In this document: positions 25,109 to 33,961 of the stretch, piece by piece
Layout of the letters: every line of letters starts with the position of its first letter
How positions within the stretch are numbered: the stretch's first letter is position 1
IMG/VR virus record: IMGVR_UViG_3300027759_000045
Location: 248,001 to 312,000 of that record
Reading direction: 5' to 3' (one strand)
Length of the DNA stretch: 64,000 nt
Origin: a virus
Notes under the pieces: model-generated
Seen by the model: the letters and a program-made list of their open reading frames with translations, nothing else
Databases searched by the model: none
Told to the model about the DNA's origin: nothing
Position numbers and translations under genes: made by a program

Positions 25109-25759
25109 ATGGAAGTAAAAAAGCCTAAATTGTTAATAGTTGGGGACAGTTTTTTCTACAGTGATGCTAAGTTTCCAGGACAGCATTGGTCTGAAATGTT
25201 GCCGGGCTATGAAACGGATAACCGTGCTTACCCGGGGCATTCAATCGGTATGATACTGTGTGATCTAGTTGAAGGACTAGCATCTGGTGCTGACGCTGTG
25301 GTAATTGGGTTTACTGGATCTGGAAGACTTGAATTTGAAAACACCAACACTGATGTTAGTCGACAGTGGATAACCAGTCAACACCGGCATCTGCTAAATC
25401 AAGACCAGAAATTGTTAATGACCTTGCGCCAGTCATTAACTGATCCTGAATGGGACAACATCGGCGCATTTTGGCAAGTCATTGGCACCTTGAGCATGTT
25501 GAAGAGTCGCAACATTCCTTTTGTGTACTCGCTGGGCATATATCAACTGCATCTGCCAGATACCAAAATGTTAGCCCAACACAGTGATCTGGTCAAAGAC
25601 CAACTGTCTAGATTTTCTTCACATGCACTGGTCAATAATCTAGCAACATACCCGCTAGAGCTACAAACAAAGTCGCCGTTGTTTCATGTGCCCGATCGTG
25701 CTTGGCAAAGTCAATTTGCTGCCGAAGTAGATGAAAAACTAAAAACACTTGACATTTGA
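25109..25759 (+). CDS. SGNH/GDSL-like hydrolase fold protein 3
   Basis: 216 aa from ATG 25109 (GTAGGAACTAGA upstream); a GTG at 25070 is the alternative. LLIVGDSFFYS is block I with the GDS nucleophile. The usual block V is less clear: FHVPDRAW near the C-terminus could supply Asp but the His is not in the standard place. So it may be an inactive or diverged member. Downstream of rSAM 3. Confidence 0.55.
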   Translation: MEVKKPKLLIVGDSFFYSDAKFPGQHWSEMLPGYETDNRAYPGHSIGMILCDLVEGLASGADAVVIGFTGSGRLEFENTNTDVSRQWITSQHRHLLNQDQKLLMTLRQSLTDPEWDNIGAFWQVIGTLSMLKSRNIPFVYSLGIYQLHLPDTKMLAQHSDLVKDQLSRFSSHALVNNLATYPLELQTKSPLFHVPDRAWQSQFAAEVDEKLKTLDI

Positions 25760-25777
25760 CTTTATATACTGTATTAT
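25749..25777 (+). promoter_or_regulatory. Sigma70 promoter ahead of the 25784 gene
   Basis: TTGACA, 17 nt, TATTAT. It overlaps the end of the SGNH-like gene, and the -10 box ends 6 nt before ATG 25784, as at uvsW. Confidence 0.65.
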
Positions 25778-25783
25778 ACATAC

Positions 25784-26287
25784 ATGAGAATACTAACACT
25801 TGACCAAAACAGAGCCTACGACCTCGACCATCTTCCAGAGGAAGTCGAAGACATGAGGTTTGCTATATTTGACAACAGTGATCCCAAAGATCCCGACTAT
25901 CATTATATTCCACTTATCTTTCTTGAAAGTTTTAATGCACCTGCGTTAGTACTACAAATTGGCGAACATAAAATACGCATGCCCATGGACTGGCAAGTGC
26001 TGATTGGCGAACCCGAAGTGGGCGACTTAGAAGTACTGCCATTGACCAGTATCAACGATCGTGGGTTTAAAGTGTTCCAGTTCAATCCATTGAGCAGTTT
26101 CCGGCCAAGTTTTCCAACCATTGAAATTGTGGATGTGTATCACGAAGTGGCCTGGTATGCTCCTAAACTAAAGAATGGACAGATGTTGTGTATTCCATTG
26201 AGTGATGATCCCAAGCCAGACTGTGTGTATTTTGTCAAAGACATTAGTCGTAATTGCGAAATTGTGGACTACGACAAGGCCTGGTAA
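25784..26287 (+). CDS. Conserved-looking phage protein, unknown
   Basis: 167 aa, compact, beta-rich, with no Walker, metal or membrane motif. Acidic N-terminal third. It is coupled to the next gene by TAATG. No function assigned; place in the replication block suggests an early or middle protein. Confidence 0.72.
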   Translation: MRILTLDQNRAYDLDHLPEEVEDMRFAIFDNSDPKDPDYHYIPLIFLESFNAPALVLQIGEHKIRMPMDWQVLIGEPEVGDLEVLPLTSINDRGFKVFQFNPLSSFRPSFPTIEIVDVYHEVAWYAPKLKNGQMLCIPLSDDPKPDCVYFVKDISRNCEIVDYDKAW

Positions 26288-26736
26288 TGAGCGATAAACT
26301 AAACATTGCCAATGAGATGCAACAGTTTGATCGTAAGAATCGAGACTTTTACAATGAGCTGTCAGATGAAGAACGCAAGAAATTCTCAAACTTTTTAATG
26401 TTGCGATGGGGTAGTGCAGTAGAAGGGTCAAGGGAACTGCAGGAGTTTTATGTCATTGCACTGAATGAACGCTTTAACAAACACTTCTTTACACTGAGTA
26501 AACATCCAGGACTGCAATGGCTGTGTGCCACAACAGTGAGTCCTGGCATGGGCACACCGAGGCATACCTGGATTGCTCCTAAGAAAAAAGAACCCGGAGC
26601 CAGTGGCATACGCAAGCAGTTGGCAGAGATGTATCCGCATCTCAAAGACGATGACATTGCGGTGCTGGCGTCAATCACCACCAAAAAAGAAATTGACGAG
26701 CACATGAAGTTGTTAGGGCAAGACACTAAAAAATGA
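26287..26736 (+). CDS. Replication-region protein, possibly clamp-loader small subunit-like (gp62)
   Basis: 149 aa from ATG 26287, which overlaps the previous TAA; a TTG at 26254 is less likely. ELSDEERKKFSNFLMLRWGS and LQWLCATTVSPG with HTWIAPKKKE form a helical, Lys-rich protein with the size and the aromatic/basic C-half of small clamp-loader subunits in marine T4-like phages. No gp44 or gp45 is in the window, so this is a weak suggestion. Confidence 0.35.
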   Translation: MSDKLNIANEMQQFDRKNRDFYNELSDEERKKFSNFLMLRWGSAVEGSRELQEFYVIALNERFNKHFFTLSKHPGLQWLCATTVSPGMGTPRHTWIAPKKKEPGASGIRKQLAEMYPHLKDDDIAVLASITTKKEIDEHMKLLGQDTKK

Positions 26737-27407
26737 GTTACACCTGTCAGTATTGTCGGAAAGACTTTGTCAAGGAAACAAGTCTCACTGTGCATAGTTG
26801 TGAGCCACGTCGTCGTAGACAGGAACGTTCGGAGCGTGGAGTCGAACTGGGTTTTCAAGCCTACATTAAGTTTTATGAAATGACACAGGGCAGTGCCAAA
26901 CTAAAGTCATTTGATGACTTTGCTGACTCACCGTACTACCGAGCATTTGTAAAGTTTGGTCGATACTGTGTGTCCATACGTGCTATTAACCCTGCACGTT
27001 TTATGGAATGGGTACTGAAACAAAACAAAAAGATTGATCACTGGTGCCGCGATGCTGTATACACAGAATATTTGATATACTATTTGCAAGTAGAAAACAT
27101 CAACGATGCACTGGCTCGTGCAATGGAGTACAGCATCGACTGGGCAGAGAAAACAGGCAATCCCGCTCAGGACTGTTTACGCTATGGCGGCACCAATGCC
27201 ACTGTGTATGCAGTGACAACAGGTCGTATCAGTCCTTGGGTAATTTACAACTCAGAGTCCGGACAACGGTTTTTAAGTACCTTGGATGCTGGTCAGATTG
27301 CCATGGTTTGGCCATACATTGACTCGGATGTCTGGCAGAAAAAGTTTACGGATTACTCTGCAGACCAAGAGTATGCTAAAGAAATATTAACACAGGCAGG
27401 ATGGTAA
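26733..27407 (+). CDS. Protein with N-terminal C2H2-type zinc finger
   Basis: 224 aa. YTCQYCRKDFVKETSLTVHSC at 3-23 has CxxC...HxC spacing of a zinc finger; the rest is helical and Trp/Tyr-rich without a known domain. DNA or RNA binding is likely by the finger and the basic stretch RRRRQERSER. ATGA overlap with the gene before. I believe similar proteins occur in T4-like cyanophages, but no function is known to me. Confidence 0.7.
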   Translation: MSYTCQYCRKDFVKETSLTVHSCEPRRRRQERSERGVELGFQAYIKFYEMTQGSAKLKSFDDFADSPYYRAFVKFGRYCVSIRAINPARFMEWVLKQNKKIDHWCRDAVYTEYLIYYLQVENINDALARAMEYSIDWAEKTGNPAQDCLRYGGTNATVYAVTTGRISPWVIYNSESGQRFLSTLDAGQIAMVWPYIDSDVWQKKFTDYSADQEYAKEILTQAGW

Positions 27408-27408
27408 C

Positions 27409-28323
27409 ATGATTCAAATTGACTTTCAAGGTGGCGCACATGGAAACTTCTTAGAATTTATTTGCAATACATTGTGTGGGCTGACCGATGATCAATTGCC
27501 GTTTAATAGTGCAGGCGCATCTCATGCAAAGAAGTATACTGGAAGAAAGACTTTTTTTTCCGATCATTATTCTTTTCTTAAAAAAGAACTGGGAGAAAAA
27601 GTTATTAGTATTCAGATTGCCGAAGATGATTTATTGCCGCTTAATCAAATTAGTTTATTAAGAGCTGGCGACCATGGATATGATAATGACTATCTTGAAA
27701 TGGACACCTACAATAAACTTAATAATGATAGTTATCGTTGGGTACTAGATAACATCATTGCCAATTTCTTTAAAGGACAAATTCAAACCAGTTACAATAA
27801 CGTTAAAGATGTGTCATGGCCCGATATACACACACTTGATGATTTTATCCTGTTGCCGGAGCATATACGTAATGAGTGTATTAATGTTCATAATTTAGAA
27901 TTATTAGAACTTAACAAAGACCATCCGGATTGTCCAAGGCACGTACTCAGAGAATTTTTTCAATTAGGATTTGAAAATCCTAGCCAACAAGGGTTTATTC
28001 AACAACAACACACAATGATTAATTATGGTAATAGACAAGTTTATATTTTTCCTTTCCGTTGTTTTTATGACACAGATTTATTCCTTGATCAAATCAAACA
28101 GATTGCTCAATGGGCGGAAATACCATATACTCAACACGATAAGATAGTCAAAATCCACAGTGAATTTTTAAAACGACAACCATACAAGCACAGTAAAATT
28201 AAATGTGATGTAATGGTGCAAGATATAATATCTAATAGACCAACAGGAAGTGCTCGAGATCTATTAGAAGAAGCGTACATAAACGCACAATTAAAAAAGC
28301 ATAATCATGAGTGCAGATATTGA
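27409..28323 (+). CDS. Unknown protein, possibly sulfotransferase-like
   Basis: 304 aa. The N-terminus (IDFQGGAHGNFLEFICNTL) has a Gly-rich turn after a beta strand that could be a phosphate-binding loop like the PAPS loop of sulfotransferases; the C-terminal part (FRCFYDTDLFLDQIKQIAQW) also recalls that fold. The match is weak and no catalytic residue is certain. AT-rich compared with its neighbours, so probably an acquired gene. Confidence 0.35.
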   Translation: MIQIDFQGGAHGNFLEFICNTLCGLTDDQLPFNSAGASHAKKYTGRKTFFSDHYSFLKKELGEKVISIQIAEDDLLPLNQISLLRAGDHGYDNDYLEMDTYNKLNNDSYRWVLDNIIANFFKGQIQTSYNNVKDVSWPDIHTLDDFILLPEHIRNECINVHNLELLELNKDHPDCPRHVLREFFQLGFENPSQQGFIQQQHTMINYGNRQVYIFPFRCFYDTDLFLDQIKQIAQWAEIPYTQHDKIVKIHSEFLKRQPYKHSKIKCDVMVQDIISNRPTGSARDLLEEAYINAQLKKHNHECRY

Positions 28324-28885
28324 CATTGACTTTGCAGACCGCAGTCAACTACTTGAATTAATCCAGCACACACCTGCACGTCAAACGGTGCAAGGGCAGG
28401 CACGCAGGCACAACTCGGGTGTGTATGTAACAGACATTCCGCAGGATCCTGTGAATCGTTGTGCGGCCATCGACTACGAAGCTGCCGAACAACTGGGTTA
28501 TTTTAAAATTGACTTTTTGAACATGAGTGTTTATCAGTTGATTACCAGTCCAGAACACTATGCCACAGCAGTGGCCACAGAACCTGCTTGGTCCCAGCTG
28601 TGGCAAGAACCAGAATGGGCAAAACAACTAGCACACGTTGGCAACTATACAGACCTGCTGAGCGCAATGCGCCCGGATAGTATTCCAAGAATGGCAGCGT
28701 TTATCAGTATCATTAGGCCAGGCAAGGCACACTTGCAACGGCAGCCCTGGGACATGGTGTTTGATTCTGTGTGGGATGGTGATGAAAGTCGAGGCTACAC
28801 ATTTAAGAAAAGCCACGCAATCAGTTACGCAGCCTTGGTAGCATTACACATGAACCTGCTCAGTCCATCCGTCGCACAAGCGTAA
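28307..28885 (+). CDS. Miniature DNA polymerase III alpha (DnaE)-like protein
   Basis: 192 aa. Five blocks appear in the same order as in the DnaE catalytic core: DIDIDF at 4-9, HNSGVYVTDIP at 35-45, FKIDFLN at 66-72, IRPGKAH at 136-142 and FKKSHAISYA at 166-175. In DnaE these are DxDxDF, HAGGVVI, KFDFLG, FRPGP and FNKSHSAAYA; Asp401, Asp403 and Asp555 of E. coli correspond to Asp in the first and third blocks, which are kept here. The PHP domain, most of palm, fingers, thumb and all C-terminal domains are missing: DnaE has about 1160 residues. It may be a relict with a new binding role. Overlaps the gene before by 17 nt. Confidence 0.6.
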   Translation: MSADIDIDFADRSQLLELIQHTPARQTVQGQARRHNSGVYVTDIPQDPVNRCAAIDYEAAEQLGYFKIDFLNMSVYQLITSPEHYATAVATEPAWSQLWQEPEWAKQLAHVGNYTDLLSAMRPDSIPRMAAFISIIRPGKAHLQRQPWDMVFDSVWDGDESRGYTFKKSHAISYAALVALHMNLLSPSVAQA

Positions 28886-29237
28886 TGCTTTTGCGTTTGC
28901 CTTTTTTCAGTGCAATATCAGCAAGGCTACACACAGGACCGTGTAAGATTTCCAAGTCTTTGTTGGCAAATGTGCGTAGACAAGGACGGAATACATCCCA
29001 GTCTTTCTTTAAGAAGATATTGATGGGAATACTTCTATTGCTCTCCCACCACCAGGCATTGGCCAACTCTAGAAATCTTTGTTTCAGCACAGGGTCGTGT
29101 ATGCTGCCAAAGTCGTATATGGTGGTAACTGACACGTCTTGATTCTGCACAATGCCCACATACTCCGTGGAAGCATATACACACAGTGTAATAAAGGGGT
29201 ATTGTTCGCTGAGTTTAGTAAAGATATCATTGGCCAT
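28860..29237 (-). CDS. Late minus-strand protein, unknown
   Basis: 125 aa, no motif recognised. Trp cluster AWWWESN in the middle, basic C-terminus (KKGKRKSITLVRR). Convergent overlap of 26 nt with the DnaE-like gene. Its own promoter TATAAATA stands 6 nt before the ATG. Confidence 0.68.
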   Translation of the reverse strand: MANDIFTKLSEQYPFITLCVYASTEYVGIVQNQDVSVTTIYDFGSIHDPVLKQRFLELANAWWWESNRSIPINIFLKKDWDVFRPCLRTFANKDLEILHGPVCSLADIALKKGKRKSITLVRRMD

Positions 29238-29243
29238 CGGTGG

Positions 29244-29249
29244 TATTTA
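29244..29249 (-). promoter_or_regulatory. T4-like late promoter box (full TATAAATA, minus strand)
   Basis: On the minus strand GGTATAAATACC matches the T4 late consensus in full; TAAATA ends 6 nt before ATG 29237. The best late match on this strand. Confidence 0.65.
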
Positions 29250-29292
29250 TACCGTGCATTTTTGGCTAAATTTAAAGGTTATCTTTTGTCGC

Positions 29293-29298
29293 TAAATA
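29293..29298 (+). promoter_or_regulatory. T4-like late promoter box TAAATA
   Basis: GCTAAATACA, ends 7 nt before ATG 29306; divergent with the box at 29244-29249. Confidence 0.55.
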
Positions 29299-29305
29299 CA
29301 TCCAT

Positions 29306-30415
29306 ATGTATTCAACCACTGCTTACCTTTACCAACAAGTAACTCGAGTTATTGTAGTCGACACCAGTGGTGCTTATTTCAATTTGAGGTACAATCCTGT
29401 GTATGCTAAAAAACTAACAATTAACAAAGGTGTTGACAATGTGATCTTGTTTGAGTTCATCAATCAAGACGAAAAGCCTGTGAATATCACAGGCAGCACA
29501 CTGACATTTAGAATAGTTAGCCAAAATGGTGATGCGTTATTGGTTCAAAAAGAAATGGTTGTTATCAATGCACAGTATGGTCGTGCCAAAGTAACACTGA
29601 CCACTGCAGAACTTGACACAGTGCTGGCACAGCCCGCTGCCTACAGCATCATGCGAGCCAGCGGCAATCTAATAGAAGCAGTGTACACAGACGCACAATC
29701 AGGTGCCCGTGCTCCGCTTGACGTAGTAGACAGTGTGTATCCTCAGTACGTGCCCAGTGCCAATTTGACAATTCCCACAACAGAAATCACAGCTCAGGTC
29801 AGTTATGGTGGGTCCAGCAGTAGTGTATACCCCGACTGGGCACTAAATGCCGGCAGCTCAATCAACAACTACAGTCCTTACCAACCAACTGAATTCTACA
29901 GCAGTTTCATAGAACCAGTGGGTGCGGTAACCACAATACAGATGGACTTGCTTGGCTACACAGGTACAATCAAGGCCCAGGCCGCAGAAAACTATCAAAG
30001 TATCTGGTACAATGTTACAGAATCTACACAGTACTATAACAGAACTGAAACCATTTACATGAACGTGATTGGATGGCATCCGTTGTTGCGTTTGTGTTTC
30101 AACAACAGCATATACACCACCGGTACAAATGGTCAAGCAATGGGCAATCCGGGACAGGCCACTGCCACTGTGGCCAATGGCATTGTCACAGGAGTCACTG
30201 TTTCTAATCCAGGGTTTGGTTATTTGGCTCCGCCACTGATTGAGTTCGTGGGCGAAGGCGCAGGTGCTGTGGCCACTGCCAGTATATCAGGCAGTTCAAT
30301 CAGTGGCATTACCTTGATATCCGGTGGTTCCGGATACCGTCCAGTTCCTCCTACCATGCAGTCAGTACAGGTGCTTGTTTCCACCGGACGTGTGGTAAAC
30401 TTGAAGTATCGTTAA
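29306..30415 (+). CDS. Virion protein, baseplate/fibre-like
   Basis: 369 aa. Residues about 35-110 (KKLTINKGVDNVILFEF, NITGSTLTFRIVS) resemble the N-terminal domain of phage upper-baseplate proteins (BppU type). The C-terminal 100 residues have two Gly-rich beta repeats ending in NPGFGYLAPP and GGSGYRPVPP, a repeat known in large phage tail proteins. A late promoter precedes it. Host-contact or baseplate structural role likely. Confidence 0.68.
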   Translation: MYSTTAYLYQQVTRVIVVDTSGAYFNLRYNPVYAKKLTINKGVDNVILFEFINQDEKPVNITGSTLTFRIVSQNGDALLVQKEMVVINAQYGRAKVTLTTAELDTVLAQPAAYSIMRASGNLIEAVYTDAQSGARAPLDVVDSVYPQYVPSANLTIPTTEITAQVSYGGSSSSVYPDWALNAGSSINNYSPYQPTEFYSSFIEPVGAVTTIQMDLLGYTGTIKAQAAENYQSIWYNVTESTQYYNRTETIYMNVIGWHPLLRLCFNNSIYTTGTNGQAMGNPGQATATVANGIVTGVTVSNPGFGYLAPPLIEFVGEGAGAVATASISGSSISGITLISGGSGYRPVPPTMQSVQVLVSTGRVVNLKYR

Positions 30416-30426
30416 GCCAAAACAAG

Positions 30427-30455
30427 TTGCATTGTCTTAAAAAACATGTTACAAT
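30427..30455 (+). promoter_or_regulatory. Sigma70 promoter of the primase gene
   Basis: TTGCAT, 17 nt, TACAAT with TGT before the -10 box. Ends 6 nt before ATG 30462. Confidence 0.62.
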
Positions 30456-30461
30456 AGTAAC

Positions 30462-31430
30462 ATGATCGACGTGTTGGCATTTTTACCAGGCAAAAGAAAA
30501 CAGTCTAGTTCTGGGTGGATTTCCTTCAACGCACCTTGTTGCGTACACACTGGCAACACACCCGATCGTCGTGGACGTGGTGGTATCAAACTGTCTGACC
30601 AGGGCTGGAGTTATCATTGTTTTAACTGTGGCTATACTGCAAGTTTTATTCTTGGACGCAATATCGGATTCAAAGCACGACGCTTGCTGGAATGGATAGG
30701 CGTTCCTGAAAACGATATCAATCAGATCAATCTTGAAAGCATGCGACATCGTAGCATGGAAGGCATGATTGAAGATCGTCAGCGTGTTTGGAATAATCTT
30801 GCACCGATTGAGTTTAACGAAGCAGAGTTGCCGCCATTTGTGGATTTTGTAACACCAGACCGATCTGAGCATTGGGCATATCTCAGGAACAGACATGTGC
30901 CAGAAGACTATCCTGTTATGGTATCGGCCGCAAACCCAACTCGTCCTAGTGTAGTGGTTCCGTTTACATACAACAATCAAGTGGTAGGTAGTACCATACG
31001 TTTCCTGGATGATCGCAATCCACGGTACATTAACGACATGCAGAAGGGCTACGTGTTTGGCATAGATCTACAGCAAGCAGGATGGCAAAATGTAATTGTG
31101 ACAGAAGGTATCTTTGACGCACTCAGTATAAGTGGTGTGGCTGTGATGCACAACGAAATCAGTGATGATCAAGCAAGACTAATACGTAGCCTAGGACGCA
31201 ATGTCGTTGTGGTCCCAGATCAAGACAAGGCAGGCGTGGCATTAATCGATCGTGCTGTGGAACTGGGATGGAGTGTAAGCATTCCGGACTGGCCACCCGG
31301 CGTTAAAGATATCAACGATGCTGTGAAACTCTGGGGCAAGTTGACAACTTTGCTAACTATTATGCAAGCAAAAGAAACCAGTAAGATCAAAATAGAACTA
31401 AGGAAACGACAACTTGTCAAACGAATATAA
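30462..31430 (+). CDS. gp61: DNA primase (gp61-like)
   Basis: 322 aa. Zinc-binding N-terminus with Cys26/Cys27, His29 and CFNC (53-56). TOPRIM domain with VIVTEGIFDAL near 210 (Glu) and VVVPDQDKAG near 250 (DxD). It makes RNA primers at the fork together with helicase gp41, whose gene follows after an inserted rSAM gene. No Shine-Dalgarno before the ATG. Confidence 0.92.
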   Translation: MIDVLAFLPGKRKQSSSGWISFNAPCCVHTGNTPDRRGRGGIKLSDQGWSYHCFNCGYTASFILGRNIGFKARRLLEWIGVPENDINQINLESMRHRSMEGMIEDRQRVWNNLAPIEFNEAELPPFVDFVTPDRSEHWAYLRNRHVPEDYPVMVSAANPTRPSVVVPFTYNNQVVGSTIRFLDDRNPRYINDMQKGYVFGIDLQQAGWQNVIVTEGIFDALSISGVAVMHNEISDDQARLIRSLGRNVVVVPDQDKAGVALIDRAVELGWSVSIPDWPPGVKDINDAVKLWGKLTTLLTIMQAKETSKIKIELRKRQLVKRI

Positions 31431-32514
31431 CAACTGGTGTCCGGAAGTTTATCGTAGTTTATATGTTGACCGGCATAATGACAATCAACTTCAAGTTGCA
31501 CCTTGTTGTCAGGCAACTATACAAACAGTGCCAGTTGAAAATTTTAATTTTAATACAAACGAGTACTTGCAGTCAATTAGGCAACAATTTGCAGATGGAA
31601 AAAAGCCACTGGCCTGTTCGAGATGCTGGCAAGATGAAAATGCTGGCAAGAAAAGTAGAAGATTAAGTGCTATAGAATTTTTTGAACTGCCAACTGAATC
31701 CGACACAGTGATATTAGAAAGTGTTGATCACAGTGCAACATGGGCATGTAATTTAGGTTGCATCATGTGTGGCCCACAGAACTCTAGCACATGGGCGACA
31801 GAACTTAATATATCACAAAAATCGTTATCGGCAATGGGTAGAAAATTTCAAAAGCAAAATAAGTTATTTGATTATTTAGATCTAACTAATGTTAAAAAAA
31901 TACATTTTAACGGCGGCGAGCCAATGCTTAACAATGATCAATTTAATATACTAAAGAGTATTGATTTATCAAATGCTTTTGTGAGTTATAACACAAACGG
32001 AACGGTGTATCCTAGTCTAGACATAATTAATTTGTGGGAAAAAACAAAATTAGTAAAATTGTTCTTTAGTGTAGACGCAACTGATACAGCATTTGAGTAT
32101 GTCAGACACCCTGGAAAATGGGATACGTTAGTTAATAATATCAACCGTATGCGTAAAGAATTACCTGGAAATATCATGTTTGGGTTTAACGTAACTGTGG
32201 GAAATTATAATGTACTTGAAATGCCACTGGTATATGAATGGTTTATGGAAAATTTATCTACAAATAGAGAAGGCGATAGTAGTGACTTTTGTTGGCAACT
32301 CGCATATAATTATAATGTAACTGATCTTTTGCCAAATATAAAACAGGAAGCAATGTCTGCACTGTCCTCAATTGATCAGTTTAGTGGACTTGTAAAAATT
32401 TTAAAATCTACAATGAATAGTCACAATGATAATTGGATACAAGGGTTGAATCAAATTGATCAGAGAAGAAACACAAGTTGGAAAAAAAGTTTGCAAATTG
32501 GAAAGTACTATTAA
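31414..32514 (+). CDS. Radical SAM protein 4 (twitch/SPASM-like)
   Basis: 366 aa from a TTG start at 31414 with AAGGAAACGACAAC before it; overlaps the primase end by 17 nt. CNLGCIMC at Cys112, Cys116, Cys119 and FNGGEP about 55 residues on. N-terminal Cys9, Cys31-Cys32 and CSRC at 68-71. Strongly AT-rich insert between primase and helicase genes, which are partners. Substrate unknown. Confidence 0.84.
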   Translation: MSNEYNNWCPEVYRSLYVDRHNDNQLQVAPCCQATIQTVPVENFNFNTNEYLQSIRQQFADGKKPLACSRCWQDENAGKKSRRLSAIEFFELPTESDTVILESVDHSATWACNLGCIMCGPQNSSTWATELNISQKSLSAMGRKFQKQNKLFDYLDLTNVKKIHFNGGEPMLNNDQFNILKSIDLSNAFVSYNTNGTVYPSLDIINLWEKTKLVKLFFSVDATDTAFEYVRHPGKWDTLVNNINRMRKELPGNIMFGFNVTVGNYNVLEMPLVYEWFMENLSTNREGDSSDFCWQLAYNYNVTDLLPNIKQEAMSALSSIDQFSGLVKILKSTMNSHNDNWIQGLNQIDQRRNTSWKKSLQIGKYY

Positions 32515-32517
32515 ACA

Positions 32518-33957
32518 ATGTTAAAAGATTATGGATTAGAAGTCCAGAGATTATTCTTAGAAATGATGTTGGAAGACGCCAGCAGTTATGTGCGTGTTCA
32601 AAACATTTATAATCCACAAAACTTTGACCGGAGCCTGCAGCCGGCGGCTGAGTTCATTAAAGAGCACACGGACAAGCATAAAACTATGCCTGACAAGTTG
32701 CAGATTAGTGCAACTACAGGAATCAAACTGCAACCTGTGCCAGATTTGAACGAAGGACACTTTGATTGGTTCATGACCGAGTTTGAAGGCTTTACCAAGC
32801 GTCAAGAACTTGAACGTGCTATTCTTAAAAGTGCAGACTTGTTAGAAAAGGGAGAGTTTGAGCCAGTTGAGAAACTGATCAAAGACGCAGTACAGATATC
32901 TCTTACAAAAGACATGGGCACAGATTACTTTGCTGATCCTGCGAGTCGTATCAACCGATACTTTAACTCAGGCGGCCAAGTAAGCACAGGATGGCCACAA
33001 CTAGACCGGCTGTTGTATGGTGGATTCAGTCGTGGTGAACTGAACATCTTTGCAGGCGGATCTGGTTCGGGTAAAAGTTTAGTAATGATGAACATTGCGT
33101 TGAACTGGCTACAGCAAGGACTTAGTGGTGTGTACGTTACACTAGAACTCAGTGAAGAACTTACCAGTTTACGTACAGATGCTATGTTGACCAATATGTC
33201 AACAAAGGATATCCGTAAAGACATTGACACAACTGAACTCAAAGTTAAACTAGTTGCTAAGAAGTCTGGCCAGTATCGTGTTAAGGCATTACCGGCGCAA
33301 AGCAACATTAACGACATCCGTAGTTATATCAAAGAAGTACAGATCCAAACAGGGATCCGAGTAGACTTCCTGATGATTGACTATTTGGACTTGCTAATGC
33401 CAGTTAGTGCTAAAGTTAGCCCCAACGACTTGTTTGTTAAAGACAAGTATGTTTCAGAAGAACTGCGTAACTTAGCCAAGGAACTGGGTGTGCTGATGGT
33501 TACTGCATCGCAGTTAAATCGTAGTGCTGTTGAAGAGATTGAATTTGACCACAGTCATATTTCAGGCGGTATCAGTAAAATTAACACAGCAGATAATGTG
33601 TTTGGTATCTTTACTTCACGTGCTATGAAAGAACGTGGCAAGTATCAGATCCAGTGTATGAAATCTCGAAGCTCGACCGGCGTTGGTCAAAAAATTGATT
33701 TGGAGTATAACATTGAAACTATGCGCATTACTGATGAAGGTGGGGACGAAGGGACAGGGTACAACCGACCCCAAAGTTCACTTATGGACTCAATCAAAGC
33801 AAAAAGCCAACTCAAGTCTGCTGACACCACAGAAGACAAATCCCCACCGTGGGAAAAAGCCACAGGAACTCCTGCTTGGGAACAGCCAGCAAAAGTAACA
33901 GGCGATGTGCAAAGTGCTAAATTAAAACAACTGCTCGGTCAGATTAAAAATACTTAA
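32518..33957 (+). CDS. gp41: Replicative DNA helicase (gp41, DnaB-like)
   Basis: 479 aa. Walker A GGSGSGKS at 180-187, Walker B FLMIDYLDLL, and the DnaB-type SQLNRSAV/HISGG region after it. N-terminal 130 residues form the primase-interacting domain. It unwinds DNA 5'-3' on the lagging strand. The C-terminal 70 residues are a polar, Pro/Lys-rich tail, longer than needed for the ring and perhaps flexible. Starts 3 nt after rSAM 4. Confidence 0.94.
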   Translation: MLKDYGLEVQRLFLEMMLEDASSYVRVQNIYNPQNFDRSLQPAAEFIKEHTDKHKTMPDKLQISATTGIKLQPVPDLNEGHFDWFMTEFEGFTKRQELERAILKSADLLEKGEFEPVEKLIKDAVQISLTKDMGTDYFADPASRINRYFNSGGQVSTGWPQLDRLLYGGFSRGELNIFAGGSGSGKSLVMMNIALNWLQQGLSGVYVTLELSEELTSLRTDAMLTNMSTKDIRKDIDTTELKVKLVAKKSGQYRVKALPAQSNINDIRSYIKEVQIQTGIRVDFLMIDYLDLLMPVSAKVSPNDLFVKDKYVSEELRNLAKELGVLMVTASQLNRSAVEEIEFDHSHISGGISKINTADNVFGIFTSRAMKERGKYQIQCMKSRSSTGVGQKIDLEYNIETMRITDEGGDEGTGYNRPQSSLMDSIKAKSQLKSADTTEDKSPPWEKATGTPAWEQPAKVTGDVQSAKLKQLLGQIKNT

Positions 33958-33961
33958 GATA

